A stretch of 64,000 nucleotides of DNA from Georhizobium profundi (GTDB lineage: Bacteria > Pseudomonadota > Alphaproteobacteria > Rhizobiales > Rhizobiaceae): positions 892,001 to 956,000 of the forward strand of contig NZ_CP032509.1 in NCBI RefSeq assembly GCF_003952725.1, in the 5' to 3' direction. A model generated the notes under the pieces. That model searched no databases. It was not told the origin of the DNA and worked only from the letters and a program-made list of their open reading frames with translations. Position numbers and translations under genes: made by a program. Position 1 is the stretch's first letter; the number at the start of each line of letters is the position of its first letter. Below, in pieces: positions 52,959 through 61,365 of this stretch.

Positions 52959-53363
52959 TCACGGGTCCGCGTAACCTTCCACAAACACCTCGAATTCGAC
53001 CGTGTCCTGCGGCAGAAAAAGCCCGCCGGTCTTGGTCGAGCCGGCCGAGATATGGTCGAGGTGCACCGAACGCTTTTGCATCTCGCCTGAGCCGTCATCG
53101 AAGGCAGCAGAGACGATAACATTGGCTGCGGCGCGTGTGCCATCGTTGCGAACGCTGAAGAGCAATTGGCCGGTCTCACCGAAATCGGCAGCCCGCTCGG
53201 TCGTCACGCTGAGGTTCGGTGCTCCGCCGGTGGCTGTGGCCCCACGGTGGACAAGAAATCCGACGATTGCGATGATGACAATCGCCGACACGATCCCGAT
53301 GGCCCATTCGACCTGCTCGGCCCGTTTCTCGGCGCCGGTTGCTCTCTCGAACTTTTCGCGCAT
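52959..53363 (-). CDS. TIGR02588-like membrane-anchored protein
   Basis: 134 residues: a short cytoplasmic N-terminus (MREKFERATGAEKRAEQVEWAIG), one membrane span (about 22-44), then a periplasmic beta-rich domain (SVTTERAADFGETGQLLFSVRNDGTRAAANVIV) resembling a CARDB/Ig-like fold. It pairs with the next gene, 8 bp upstream, as the two-gene TIGR02588/TIGR02587 set seen in alphaproteobacteria. Function unknown. ATG 53363 is chosen; upstream in-frame residues are a shadow of the partner gene. Confidence 0.78.
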   Translation of the reverse strand: MREKFERATGAEKRAEQVEWAIGIVSAIVIIAIVGFLVHRGATATGGAPNLSVTTERAADFGETGQLLFSVRNDGTRAAANVIVSAAFDDGSGEMQKRSVHLDHISAGSTKTGGLFLPQDTVEFEVFVEGYADP

Positions 53364-53371
53364 GAGTACCC

Positions 53372-54328
53372 TTACAGGATGAGGCGTGCAGCAGCAGCGC
53401 CAAGGGCCGCTGGAAACGCAAGAACGATCGTCGTCATGACGGTCGGAAGGATGGCCTCTCCGTCCAGCCGGCCGAAGCTCCACAGCACGAACAGGCTGAT
53501 AAGAATGGCCAGCATGTAGCCGACGAGCGTGAAGCGCACGAAATCGCTGATCCAGGGCTCGTCGTTGGTGGGCAGCGCACTCCCCTTGAAGCCGACGGCA
53601 TAGACGAAGCCGTGCATGACCAGAAGAGAAAGCGCCAGCAGCAGCACGGCATGCGTCGGCGTCATCATCTGGGCGATCATCGGCATCTCGTCGGTCGGCG
53701 CCACATTGAGACTGAGGAAAAGGGCGCCGACGGCCATGAGGAACATCTCGCCGCCATAGTCGCGCATGGGCGTGGTTGAGGACGCAGTTTCAGCGTTCTC
53801 CTTGTCCGACTCGCCACCCTCATTGCCGAGCTGGCTGCGACCAAGCAGTGCCCCGATACTGGCAGGAATTGCCTGCAGCACGATCTTACCGATCACCTCA
53901 TCGAACGACATGCCAGGACCGATCACTTTGAAGACGGAAAGCACGACCGTGGCGGTGAGAAGACCGATGGCGAAGGCGACGCAGGCATCGCGCACGTCCT
54001 CCTGCCAGTCCCAGGTATCTTCGAAGCCGATCCGCCGCGCGAGGCCGACGAGCAGTGGCAATGTCACGACGACAAGCATCGCGAGGCGGAAACGGTCGAG
54101 CATGAAGCCCAGCCACCAGAGCTCCATCGTCATCAGCATCGGCAGCGAGAAGATCAGCGCGCCGCCAAAAGCACGCCCGATGCCAACGACCTTGGCGCGC
54201 AAAGGTGCGCGCTTTTCTTCGTCGTGCTGGTCATCTTTCGTACTGCCGTTGCGTGTCGACACGATTGCTTGGGTCCCCATCAGTGGCCGCGTAACAATCA
54301 GGGCCGCTTCGAGTTCCGCGAAGCTCAT
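53372..54328 (-). CDS. TIGR02587-like integral membrane protein
   Basis: 318 residues with about seven to eight membrane helices (GGALIFSLPMLMTMELWWLG, LAMLVVVTLPLLVGLARR, then ACVAFAIGLLTATVVLSVF and others) and a motif-like GFEDTWDWQED. It resembles the TIGR02587 putative integral membrane family, consistently paired with TIGR02588. No transport or enzyme motif is recognisable. The start is uncertain: 54328 has no clear ribosome site; ATG 54280 is possible and would remove 16 residues. The adjacent small protein suggests a two-component membrane complex. Confidence 0.78.
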   Translation of the reverse strand: MSFAELEAALIVTRPLMGTQAIVSTRNGSTKDDQHDEEKRAPLRAKVVGIGRAFGGALIFSLPMLMTMELWWLGFMLDRFRLAMLVVVTLPLLVGLARRIGFEDTWDWQEDVRDACVAFAIGLLTATVVLSVFKVIGPGMSFDEVIGKIVLQAIPASIGALLGRSQLGNEGGESDKENAETASSTTPMRDYGGEMFLMAVGALFLSLNVAPTDEMPMIAQMMTPTHAVLLLALSLLVMHGFVYAVGFKGSALPTNDEPWISDFVRFTLVGYMLAILISLFVLWSFGRLDGEAILPTVMTTIVLAFPAALGAAAARLIL

Positions 54329-54543
54329 GTTGTGACCATTGACGACAATAGCACACGCAGCCGTAATCAGCGGTTAAGCATCAGGACGAATTGCGGCGGT
54401 GCTGCGCTATCCACACGCCCCGGTTTCAATGTCTGGTAATCGCTGACCCGTAGCGTCCCGCATGATTGACGGCATCCACTGCGGCCATCGATGCGAACCC
54501 GCGCGTCGTAACCGATCGATGTCTTGTGCTGAGGAGATGGCAG

Positions 54544-55494
54544 ATGACGGATCTTTTCGCGAATTTCGGACCAGAAGCGCGTGCGCTTTGGGGACATCAC
54601 GACGTGAAGCTGCGGCACCGGCTGCATGAACGTCCGCTGTTCGGTGACGAACAGCTCGGACGCGTTCTGGATGCAATCGAACCGCACCAGATGGCGATCA
54701 ACACCATGGGCCGCGGTGGTCACGATGTGCGGACCTGGTCATACTGTCAGCGTGGCGATCTGAGCGGCAAGCAGCTGATCGACGCCGTGCGCCAGGGCCG
54801 CATCTGGATTAACGTCACCTCGGTCCACAATGTGGTGCCGGAATTCGGCGCGCTGCTCGACGAAATGTTTGCCGAGATCGGGGCGCAGGTGCCCGAGATG
54901 AAGGTCATCCGCAAGTCGATGGGCCTGTTGATTTCGTCGCCCAATGCGCAGGTTTTCTACCACGCCGACGTCCCCGGACAGTCGCTCTGGCAGATCCGCG
55001 GCGAGAAGCGGATCTACATCTATCCGAACGGCGAACCCTTCCTGAAGCCGAAGGATCTCGAAAACATTATCCGCGGGCGCACCGAGGAAGAGGTGCCGTA
55101 CCAGCCCTGGTTCGATGCCCATGCGCGCATCTACGACCTCAAGCCTGGCGACATGCTGCACTGGCCGCTGAACGGGCCGCACCGCGTGCAGAATGCCGAT
55201 TGCCTCAACATCTCGCTTACGACCGAACATTGGACACCGGCAATCCGCCGCCATTTCGGCGTGCAATACGGCAATGGACTGCTGCGCCAGCACGGCTATA
55301 CGCCGCGTTCGGCTTCAACCGACGGCCTTGCAGCCTATGCCAAATGCGGCCTTGCGGTCGCATGGCGTCTTGCGGGCCAGCAGAAGCGGCAGAGCTTCAA
55401 GCGCGTGATGCGCTACAAGCTGGATTCGCGCGAGCCGGGCTTTCTGGTTCCGCTCGACCGCCAGCCCGAACCGATGTTGCAGGCGGCCGAGTAG
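54544..55494 (+). CDS. cupin-like (JmjC/Cupin_8-type) protein
   Basis: 316 residues. The core shows a probable Fe(II) site: His-x-Asp in QVFYHADVPGQSLWQIRG and a distal His in LNGPHRVQN, with RGEKRIYIYPNGEPF between, as in Cupin_8/JmjC-type 2-oxoglutarate oxygenases. Oxygenase activity is inferred from these residues, not shown. ATG 54544 with GGAG upstream is chosen over 54466. It is the first gene of a three-gene unit with a glycan flippase and a GNAT protein, so it may modify a lipid-linked or exported product. Confidence 0.78.
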   Translation: MTDLFANFGPEARALWGHHDVKLRHRLHERPLFGDEQLGRVLDAIEPHQMAINTMGRGGHDVRTWSYCQRGDLSGKQLIDAVRQGRIWINVTSVHNVVPEFGALLDEMFAEIGAQVPEMKVIRKSMGLLISSPNAQVFYHADVPGQSLWQIRGEKRIYIYPNGEPFLKPKDLENIIRGRTEEEVPYQPWFDAHARIYDLKPGDMLHWPLNGPHRVQNADCLNISLTTEHWTPAIRRHFGVQYGNGLLRQHGYTPRSASTDGLAAYAKCGLAVAWRLAGQQKRQSFKRVMRYKLDSREPGFLVPLDRQPEPMLQAAE

Positions 55495-55504
55495 GAGCAC
55501 GGTC

Positions 55505-56857
55505 ATTTCCAGACGCAGCGATATTCTGGCGCGATTGTTCGATGCCCGTCGGCGACAGGGGCTGACGGTCATCGGCGTGCGCGTGGTCGGGGCAGGGCTT
55601 GCGCTCGTCGCCCAGATCCTTGCGGCGCGCATGATCGGGCCGGAGGATTTCGGGCGGTATAGCCTGCTGCTCGTCTGGTTGCTGCTGATGGGCCATGGGG
55701 CAACGGTCGGCACCAACCAGCTTATCTGCCGCTTCCTCTCGCAGTATCTCGAGGCAGGCGAGCGGCATGCGGCTGCAGGGCTTCTGCGCGCAGTCTTCGG
55801 CGTGGTCGCCTGCCTTGCAGGCAGCCTGGCGCTCGGCGCGATCGGCATGCTTTGGCTCAACCCGTTCGGTTTCGATGGCGCCATGGTGGCGCTCGGCATG
55901 ATCGCCTTCATGGCGGCGCCGCTTCTGACCCTGCAGGATTATCTCGAGGCGATCGCGCGCGGCATGGACAAGCCGACGCTCGGAATCGCGCCTGCTTATG
56001 TGATGCGGCATCTGGGCTTGATCGTCGGTCTTGTCGGTCTTCTGGCCATGGGCGAAAGTGCCGATGCCTTTACGGTGATGACGCTGACGATCGCCGGTCT
56101 CGCGGCGAGTTGCCTCCTCCAGTACGTCCTGATCCGCTCACATCTGAAAGAGGCGCTGCAAGGTGCTTCGCCTGCCTTCGGCGAACGGCGCAAATGGCTC
56201 CGCGCCGCCTTGCCGATCGCGCTCGTCGATGCGGCGGAGGTGCTGTTCCTCAATGCAGACGTTCTGATCCTCGGTCTCTTCCTGCCGCCGGAGCTCGTCG
56301 CATTCTATTTCGCCGCCACTCGTCTGGCGCAGGTGCTGGGTTACGTTCCCTATGGGGTCTCGGCGGTGACGGCACAGCGTTTCGCCGCCCTGTCCGCAAG
56401 GGGTGACCGGGCTGGATTGCAGACCATGGTCCGCCAGGCCGCTGTCATCTCCAGCACGCTGACGGCGATCGGCGCGATGGCGTTGAGCATCCTCGCGGCG
56501 CCGCTTCTCGGCCTCTTCGGGGAGGGCTTCGAGGCCGCTGCGCTCGTCGTGCCACTGCTTTGCCTCGGCACCGTCATCCGCTGCCTGCTCGGCCCCGGCG
56601 AGGACGTGCTGACGATGCTTGGCGAAGAACGCGCCTGCTCGCTCAGTTTCATGATGGCGCTTGCCCTCAACATCGCGCTGAGCTTTGCGCTCGTACCTCT
56701 GATCGGTCTCTACGGAGCGGCGATCGCCACTGCGGTGTCGATCACGATGCGCAGCGGCCTGATGGCCTATTTCGGTTACCGGCGGCTCGGCATCATTCTG
56801 CCGGTCGGTATCCCCGACAGCTTTGGCACTGCAGCCTTGAAAGGAAATCCGTCATGA
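55505..56857 (+). CDS. polysaccharide/lipid-linked oligosaccharide flippase (Wzx/MATE-like)
   Basis: About 440-450 residues with some 12-14 membrane helices and Wzx-like features: GVRVVGAGLALVAQILAARMIGPEDFGRYSLLLVW near the N-terminus and MLGEERACSLSFMMALALNIALSF late. It should flip an undecaprenyl-linked glycan across the inner membrane. The start is unusual: no ATG, GTG or TTG is well placed except TTG 55535. A rare ATT at 55505 has TAGGAG 7 nt upstream and adds ISRRSDILAR, which looks like genuine N-terminus. The end overlaps the GNAT gene start (ATGA). Confidence 0.83.
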   Translation: MSRRSDILARLFDARRRQGLTVIGVRVVGAGLALVAQILAARMIGPEDFGRYSLLLVWLLLMGHGATVGTNQLICRFLSQYLEAGERHAAAGLLRAVFGVVACLAGSLALGAIGMLWLNPFGFDGAMVALGMIAFMAAPLLTLQDYLEAIARGMDKPTLGIAPAYVMRHLGLIVGLVGLLAMGESADAFTVMTLTIAGLAASCLLQYVLIRSHLKEALQGASPAFGERRKWLRAALPIALVDAAEVLFLNADVLILGLFLPPELVAFYFAATRLAQVLGYVPYGVSAVTAQRFAALSARGDRAGLQTMVRQAAVISSTLTAIGAMALSILAAPLLGLFGEGFEAAALVVPLLCLGTVIRCLLGPGEDVLTMLGEERACSLSFMMALALNIALSFALVPLIGLYGAAIATAVSITMRSGLMAYFGYRRLGIILPVGIPDSFGTAALKGNPS

Positions 56858-58029
56858 GCCAGACGCAGGTCCTCGGCGGCAGCGCAACGCTCACAAACAA
56901 ACGTCGCGCCCATGAGTTCGACTGGTCGATCGGCGATGCGCGCGCGCTGCTCCAGCTCGATGCGCAGGAATGGGATCATCTGTCCGAAGAGAGCCTCGTG
57001 GAGAACCCGTTTTACGCACGGTCCTACCTGCTGGCGGGTCTCGGTCGCGTGGAGCGGAAGGCGGGAAAGCGGGCGCTCGTCATGCGATCGCCCGGCGCCG
57101 GTATCGTCGGGCTCTTTCCGTTTCGGAATTTCGGCATCGCACCCTTCAACGTGGCGCGCGGTGCGGCGAATATCTATCAGGCGAGCGGAGCGCCACTCAT
57201 TCACCGCCGCCACGGGGCGCGCGTGATCGCGCAGTTCGTGGACCTGCTTGCGGCCGGGCGCATCGCACCGCTTTTCATTCTTCGCCACATCGACATGAGT
57301 TCGGTCTTCGCTACGAGCCTGATGCAGGAGGCGCGCCGCGCCGGCCTGATCGTGGAGGAAACCCATCGCTACGATCGCCCGAAGCTGACCCGCATGGAGG
57401 GTGGTTTCGACAGCCATATAGATACCGTGCTCAGCCGCAGCCGCGCCAAGGACCTGCAGCGCAATCTGCGCCGATTGAAGGAAATCGGGACAGTCAGCTT
57501 CGAACGCGTGGATTGCCCCGAGGCTGTCGACCGGCGGCTTGAAGAGTTCCTGCGCATCGAGCATTCCGGCTGGAAGGGTGCGCGCCGCACGTCGTTTCTC
57601 GCCAATCCGCGCCATGCGGCATTCGCGCGGCTTGCCTATGGCGGCACGGCCGGGCTGAGCGTGATCGACAGCCTGCTGCTCGACGGCAAGCCCATTGCGG
57701 TGAGCATCAACATGGCCAGCGGCACCACGAATTTCACGCCGAAATGTGCCTATGACGAGACTTACAAGCGGTTCAGCCCTGGCCTGCTCCTGGAATACTT
57801 CGTCATCAAGGCGTTCTATGAGGACAAGCGATGGGAGCAGATGGATTCGGCGACCGGTATCCAGGACCACATCATCGGTGGCTTCTGGAACGACACGATG
57901 CCGATGGCGGATCTGGCACTTGCGCCCGACACGGTGCGCGGACGCCTGGCCGTTGCCACCCATCGCCAGACCTTGAACGGTATCTCGATTGCCAAGACTA
58001 TGCGCGATCGCTACTGCCGCCGCGGCTGA
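56854..58029 (+). CDS. GNAT-family acetyltransferase, CelD/FemAB-like
   Basis: 391 residues with a tandem GNAT (FemAB-like) organisation: an N-terminal half containing WDHLSEESLVENPFYARSYLL, and a C-terminal acyltransferase half with SRSRAKDLQRNLRRLKEIG, EHSGWKGARRTSFLA, GKPIAVSINMASG and the family-typical KCAYDETYKRFSPGLLLEYFVI. This is the BcsL/CelD-type group linked to polysaccharide biosynthesis. The ATG overlaps the flippase stop, so the genes are coupled. Acyl donor and acceptor are unknown. Confidence 0.85.
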   Translation: MSQTQVLGGSATLTNKRRAHEFDWSIGDARALLQLDAQEWDHLSEESLVENPFYARSYLLAGLGRVERKAGKRALVMRSPGAGIVGLFPFRNFGIAPFNVARGAANIYQASGAPLIHRRHGARVIAQFVDLLAAGRIAPLFILRHIDMSSVFATSLMQEARRAGLIVEETHRYDRPKLTRMEGGFDSHIDTVLSRSRAKDLQRNLRRLKEIGTVSFERVDCPEAVDRRLEEFLRIEHSGWKGARRTSFLANPRHAAFARLAYGGTAGLSVIDSLLLDGKPIAVSINMASGTTNFTPKCAYDETYKRFSPGLLLEYFVIKAFYEDKRWEQMDSATGIQDHIIGGFWNDTMPMADLALAPDTVRGRLAVATHRQTLNGISIAKTMRDRYCRRG

Positions 58030-58057
58030 AGGCCGTTCATCCAGCAGCGTGCCTTGC

Positions 58058-58855
58058 TCAATGGCCCGATGGGGCCGTGGGCAGGGGCCGGCGCCGGACC
58101 TCTTCGAGAAGGTCCAACATCCCCCGCACCTGATGGGCAGCGATCTGCCTGCCCTTGTCTGCCGTCGCTGCAGCGGCATTGCCCACCGCACCGGATGGCT
58201 GCACGTCGGTCGCGATCCAGGCGTAGGAGGGCATGCCGGTCGGGCGAAGATGCTTGTAGTGCGCCTCATCGGCAATGGCGACCGAGGTGAAATTCTCCGC
58301 CCGCTGCATGTCGACGAGGTGCGGCTTGAAGTGCAGCACCAGCGATGTCTCCACGTCGCCGCCATGAATCCCATGGCGCTGCTCGTCGTGGTCGATCAGC
58401 CCGTCCGGATAGCCGAAGATCCAGCCCGTTTTCACGACGAACATGCCGTGGCGCACGCGCAGTTCGCGGGCGACGATGCCCATGATGTCGACATTGCCGC
58501 CATGGGAATTGACGAAAACGAGCTTGCGGATGCCGGCGCGTGCCACGCTGTCGCCGATCTCCGTCCAAGCGTCGATCAAGGTCTTCGCCGTCTTCGTCAC
58601 GGTACCCTTGGCGAAAAGGTGCTCGTTCGACTTGCCGACGGTCTGCACCGGCAGAATACGCAGATCGAGCGTTTTCGGTGTCGCGTCGATCAGTTCGTCG
58701 AGCAGGCCCTGGTTGATGATCGTGTCGGTGCCGACCGGCAGGTGCGGACCATGCTGCTCGATGGCCGCAATCGGCACAAGCGCGATCGTCGTTATCGGAT
58801 CGCAATCGTCGAAGTCGCTGGCGAGAAAGTCGGTCCACCAGATCTTGCGGGCCAT
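58058..58855 (-). CDS. creatininase-family amidohydrolase
   Basis: 265 residues. Seen: metal-site motifs PIAAIEQHGPHLPVGTDT (Glu, His, Asp), FVNSHGGNVDIM and the Glu in IHGGDVETSLVL, as in creatinine amidohydrolase and the FAPy deformylase/mycofactocin-type relatives. It cleaves cyclic or linear amides using Mn/Zn. The short gap (12 bp) after the RidA gene indicates one operon, divergent from an ABC transporter and a cytosine-deaminase-like gene. A nitrogen heterocycle substrate is likely; creatinine itself is not demonstrated. Confidence 0.9.
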   Translation of the reverse strand: MARKIWWTDFLASDFDDCDPITTIALVPIAAIEQHGPHLPVGTDTIINQGLLDELIDATPKTLDLRILPVQTVGKSNEHLFAKGTVTKTAKTLIDAWTEIGDSVARAGIRKLVFVNSHGGNVDIMGIVARELRVRHGMFVVKTGWIFGYPDGLIDHDEQRHGIHGGDVETSLVLHFKPHLVDMQRAENFTSVAIADEAHYKHLRPTGMPSYAWIATDVQPSGAVGNAAAATADKGRQIAAHQVRGMLDLLEEVRRRPLPTAPSGH

Positions 58856-58867
58856 GCTGTGTCTCCT

Positions 58868-59254
58868 TCAGGCTTTGCCGGCCGCCACGAGTTCGATCTC
58901 CACGACGAATTCCGCACGGGCGAAACCAGAGACGATCATCAAAGTCGAGGCGGGATAGGGCGCAGCAAACAGTGTGTTTCGAACGCTCATATAGTCCGGC
59001 AGGTGGCTGCGATCGGTGACATAAGCGTTGATCCTGACGACGTCGGCCAAAGACAGGCCGTCTTCCCTGAGAATTGCCTCGGCGTTCGAAAAGCAAAGCC
59101 GCGTTTGGTCGGCGCAATCGCTGGGGATCGTTCCATCGGGCGCGATGCCTAATTGGCCGGAACAGAACACGATGCGGTGACCCTCGGGCACAACGACGCC
59201 GTGGCTGTAGGCGGAGAACGGTGGGTGGATGTCGGTGGGGTGGAGGCGCTTCAT
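58868..59254 (-). CDS. RidA/YjgF-family protein
   Basis: 128 residues. Seen: YSHGVVVPEGHRIVFCSGQLGIAPDGTIPSD, NAEAILREDGLSLADVVRINAYVTDRSHLPDYMSVRN and a C-terminal EFVVEIELVAAGKA. RidA proteins hydrolyse reactive enamine/imine intermediates. The conserved Arg that follows V(R/K)xxxY in canonical RidA is not obvious here (the segment reads TLMIVSGFARAEFVVEIE), so it may belong to a non-deaminase subgroup as found in pyrimidine catabolic clusters. It lies upstream of the creatininase-family gene in the same operon. Confidence 0.88.
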   Translation of the reverse strand: MKRLHPTDIHPPFSAYSHGVVVPEGHRIVFCSGQLGIAPDGTIPSDCADQTRLCFSNAEAILREDGLSLADVVRINAYVTDRSHLPDYMSVRNTLFAAPYPASTLMIVSGFARAEFVVEIELVAAGKA

Positions 59255-59446
59255 GCAGCGGACAATAATCGTGCCGTGTCACCATGCAATCGGGAAAAGA
59301 ATGTCGACTGATTAATGTGCAGGCAAACCGGTGTTTGATGAATCTTTGGGCTTAACACCTGTTGGCGTTTCGATAGTCTCAGCGTCAAGCCGGACGGGCG
59401 AGCATGAGTGCTCTCATCGTAAGCGGCATGCCAAAAAAGGGGACGC

Positions 59447-60487
59447 ATGATGCCAATGTTTGTGAGGTCGCTTTCGTTGAAGGGTTCTCTTGCCGCCGCG
59501 CTCGTTGCATCGACGATGCTGACGCTGCCTGCCGCCGCGCAGGACGCCGAGCTGATCGATGTCAGCTATGGCACCAACTGGCTGGCGCAGGCCGAGCATG
59601 GTGGCTTCTATCAGGCGGTCGCCGACGGCACCTATGAGGAATACGGCCTCAACGTCACCATCCGTCAGGGCGGTCCGCAGGGCGCGAACCGGGCGCTGCT
59701 CGTGGGTGGTCAGATCGATTTCTACATGGGTGGGGCAACCTCCGCGATCAACGCGGTCAAGGAAGGCATTCCGACGATCACGCTCGCGGCGATCTTCCAG
59801 AAGGACCCGCAGGTTCTGATCGCGCATCCCGACCAGGGGTTCGACACCTTCGCCGATCTTTCCGGCGCCAGCCAGCTGATCATGGGCCAGGAAGGGTTCA
59901 CCACCTATTTCGAATGGATGAAGTCGAATTTCGAAGGCTTCTCGGACGAAATGTACACGCCCTACACCTTCAACCCCGCCCCCTTCATCGCGGACCCGAA
60001 AGCGGTGCAGCAGGGCTATCTGACATCGGAGCCGTTCGAGATCGAGCGTCAGGCTGGCTTCGAACCGGTCGTCTATCTGCTCGCGGACGAGGGCTTCGAT
60101 CCCTATTCGACGACGATCGAGGCGATGAAGCCTTTCGTCGACGCGAACCCGGATGTCGCCAAGCGCTTCGTCGAAGCGACCGCGATCGGCTGGGCCAACT
60201 ACCTGTATGGCGACAACACGGCCGCGAACGAGCTCATCAAGGCGGACAATCCTGAAATGACGGATGAGCAGCTCGCCTACTCGCTGGAGAAGATGAAGGA
60301 ATACGGTATCGTCGTTTCCGGTGAGGCCGAGGAACAGGGCATCGGCTGCATGACCGACGCGCGCTGGCAGAACTTCTACGACAACATGGTCGAGGCCGGC
60401 GTGTTCGAAGCCGGGATCGATATCAGCCAGGCCTACACGACCGAATATGTCTGCCAGGGCGTCGGCGTCGATCTGATGGACCAGTAG
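59447..60487 (+). CDS. ABC transporter substrate-binding protein, NMT1/ThiY/SsuA-like
   Basis: 346 residues. Seen: a signal peptide (LAAALVASTMLTLPAAAQD) and an NMT1-type core: YGTNWLAQAEHGGFYQAVADGTYEEYGLNVTIRQGG, then QIDFYMGGATSAINAVKEGI and DPKAVQQGYLTSEPFEIER. Such proteins bind hydroxymethylpyrimidine precursors, taurine, nitrate or related small molecules. Neighbouring deaminase, creatininase and RidA genes favour a pyrimidine-like ligand (inference). The 192 bp upstream hold the divergent promoters; no riboswitch or clear operator was recognised. Confidence 0.9.
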   Translation: MMPMFVRSLSLKGSLAAALVASTMLTLPAAAQDAELIDVSYGTNWLAQAEHGGFYQAVADGTYEEYGLNVTIRQGGPQGANRALLVGGQIDFYMGGATSAINAVKEGIPTITLAAIFQKDPQVLIAHPDQGFDTFADLSGASQLIMGQEGFTTYFEWMKSNFEGFSDEMYTPYTFNPAPFIADPKAVQQGYLTSEPFEIERQAGFEPVVYLLADEGFDPYSTTIEAMKPFVDANPDVAKRFVEATAIGWANYLYGDNTAANELIKADNPEMTDEQLAYSLEKMKEYGIVVSGEAEEQGIGCMTDARWQNFYDNMVEAGVFEAGIDISQAYTTEYVCQGVGVDLMDQ

Positions 60488-60501
60488 GTCCAGGCCTGCG
60501 G

Positions 60502-61365
60502 GTGAGCGAAGAGGCGGGTGCCGTGAGTTTGGCGTTGAAGACACCTTCGGAACAGGTTGCTACCGGGCGTGCGGCTGCGCGCCCGGTGGTCGCTCTCACC
60601 AATGTGTCCAAGGTGTTTTCGAACGGGACGATGGCATTGTCGAACATGACGATGTCCGTGCGTCCCGGCGAGTTCGTCAGCCTGCTCGGCCCTTCGGGCT
60701 GCGGAAAGTCGACGGCGCTCCGCATCATCGCTGGCCTCGGGGCGCCGAGCAGCGGAACGATCGACTGGCCGTCGTCGCAGATCGACAGCCGCGGCCTGCC
60801 CGAGGGCGATGTCGGGTTCGTGTTCCAGGAGCCGACGCTGATGCCGTGGCAGACGGTGTTCGGCAATGTCTATCTACCGCTGAAGCTGCGCGGAAAGCCG
60901 AAGAATGCGGTGAAGGACCAGATCATGGAGACGCTGGCGCTCGTCGGCCTTCAGGATTTTGCCGATGCCTATCCGCGCGAGCTATCCGGCGGAATGAAGA
61001 TGCGCGTCTCGATCGCGCGCGCCCTGGTCACCAAGCCGAAGCTCCTCTTGATGGACGAGCCCTTCGCGGCGCTCGACGAGATCACGCGGCAGAAACTCAA
61101 CGACGACGTGCTCAAGCTTTGGGCACAGTCGGGTCTGACCGTCATCTTCGTGACGCACTCGGTTTTCGAGTCCGCCTATCTTTCCAGCCGCATCGTCGTG
61201 ATGAAGGCAAGGCCTGGTCAGGTCTTCGCCGATATCGCGCTCGATCCGCCGCTTCAGAGGGATGACCATTTTCGAACGTCGGAAACGTATCGCGCCATTT
61301 GCGCGGAAGTGTCCGATGCGCTGCAGGCGGCGATCGTGAAGGGTGGAGGCGTGCACCATGGCTGA
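60502..61365 (+). CDS. ABC transporter ATP-binding protein, SsuB/TauB-like
   Basis: 287 residues. Seen: Walker [19 protein letters not shown]-loop FVFQEPTLMPWQTV, signature LSGGMKMRVSIARAL, Walker B LLLMDEPFAALDEITRQ and the H-loop VTHSVFES. The start is GTG 60502, 14 bp after the binding-protein gene. The N-terminal about 30 residues precede the conserved core. The 3' end overlaps the permease start by 8 bp. Confidence 0.92.
   Translation: MSEEAGAVSLALKTPSEQVATGRAAARPVVALTNVSKVFSNGTMALSNMTMSVRPGEFVSLLGPSGCGKSTALRIIAGLGAPSSGTIDWPSSQIDSRGLPEGDVGFVFQEPTLMPWQTVFGNVYLPLKLRGKPKNAVKDQIMETLALVGLQDFADAYPRELSGGMKMRVSIARALVTKPKLLLMDEPFAALDEITRQKLNDDVLKLWAQSGLTVIFVTHSVFESAYLSSRIVVMKARPGQVFADIALDPPLQRDDHFRTSETYRAICAEVSDALQAAIVKGGGVHHG

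Noticed and set aside
56776..58374. 532-codon minus-strand open frame
   Set aside because: Lies antisense to the GNAT gene and runs into the creatininase gene; no recognisable motifs.
59255..59446. Riboswitch (TPP-like) upstream of the NMT1/ThiY-like binding protein
   Set aside because: I looked for the conserved CTGAGA and neighbouring thi-box elements and did not find them.
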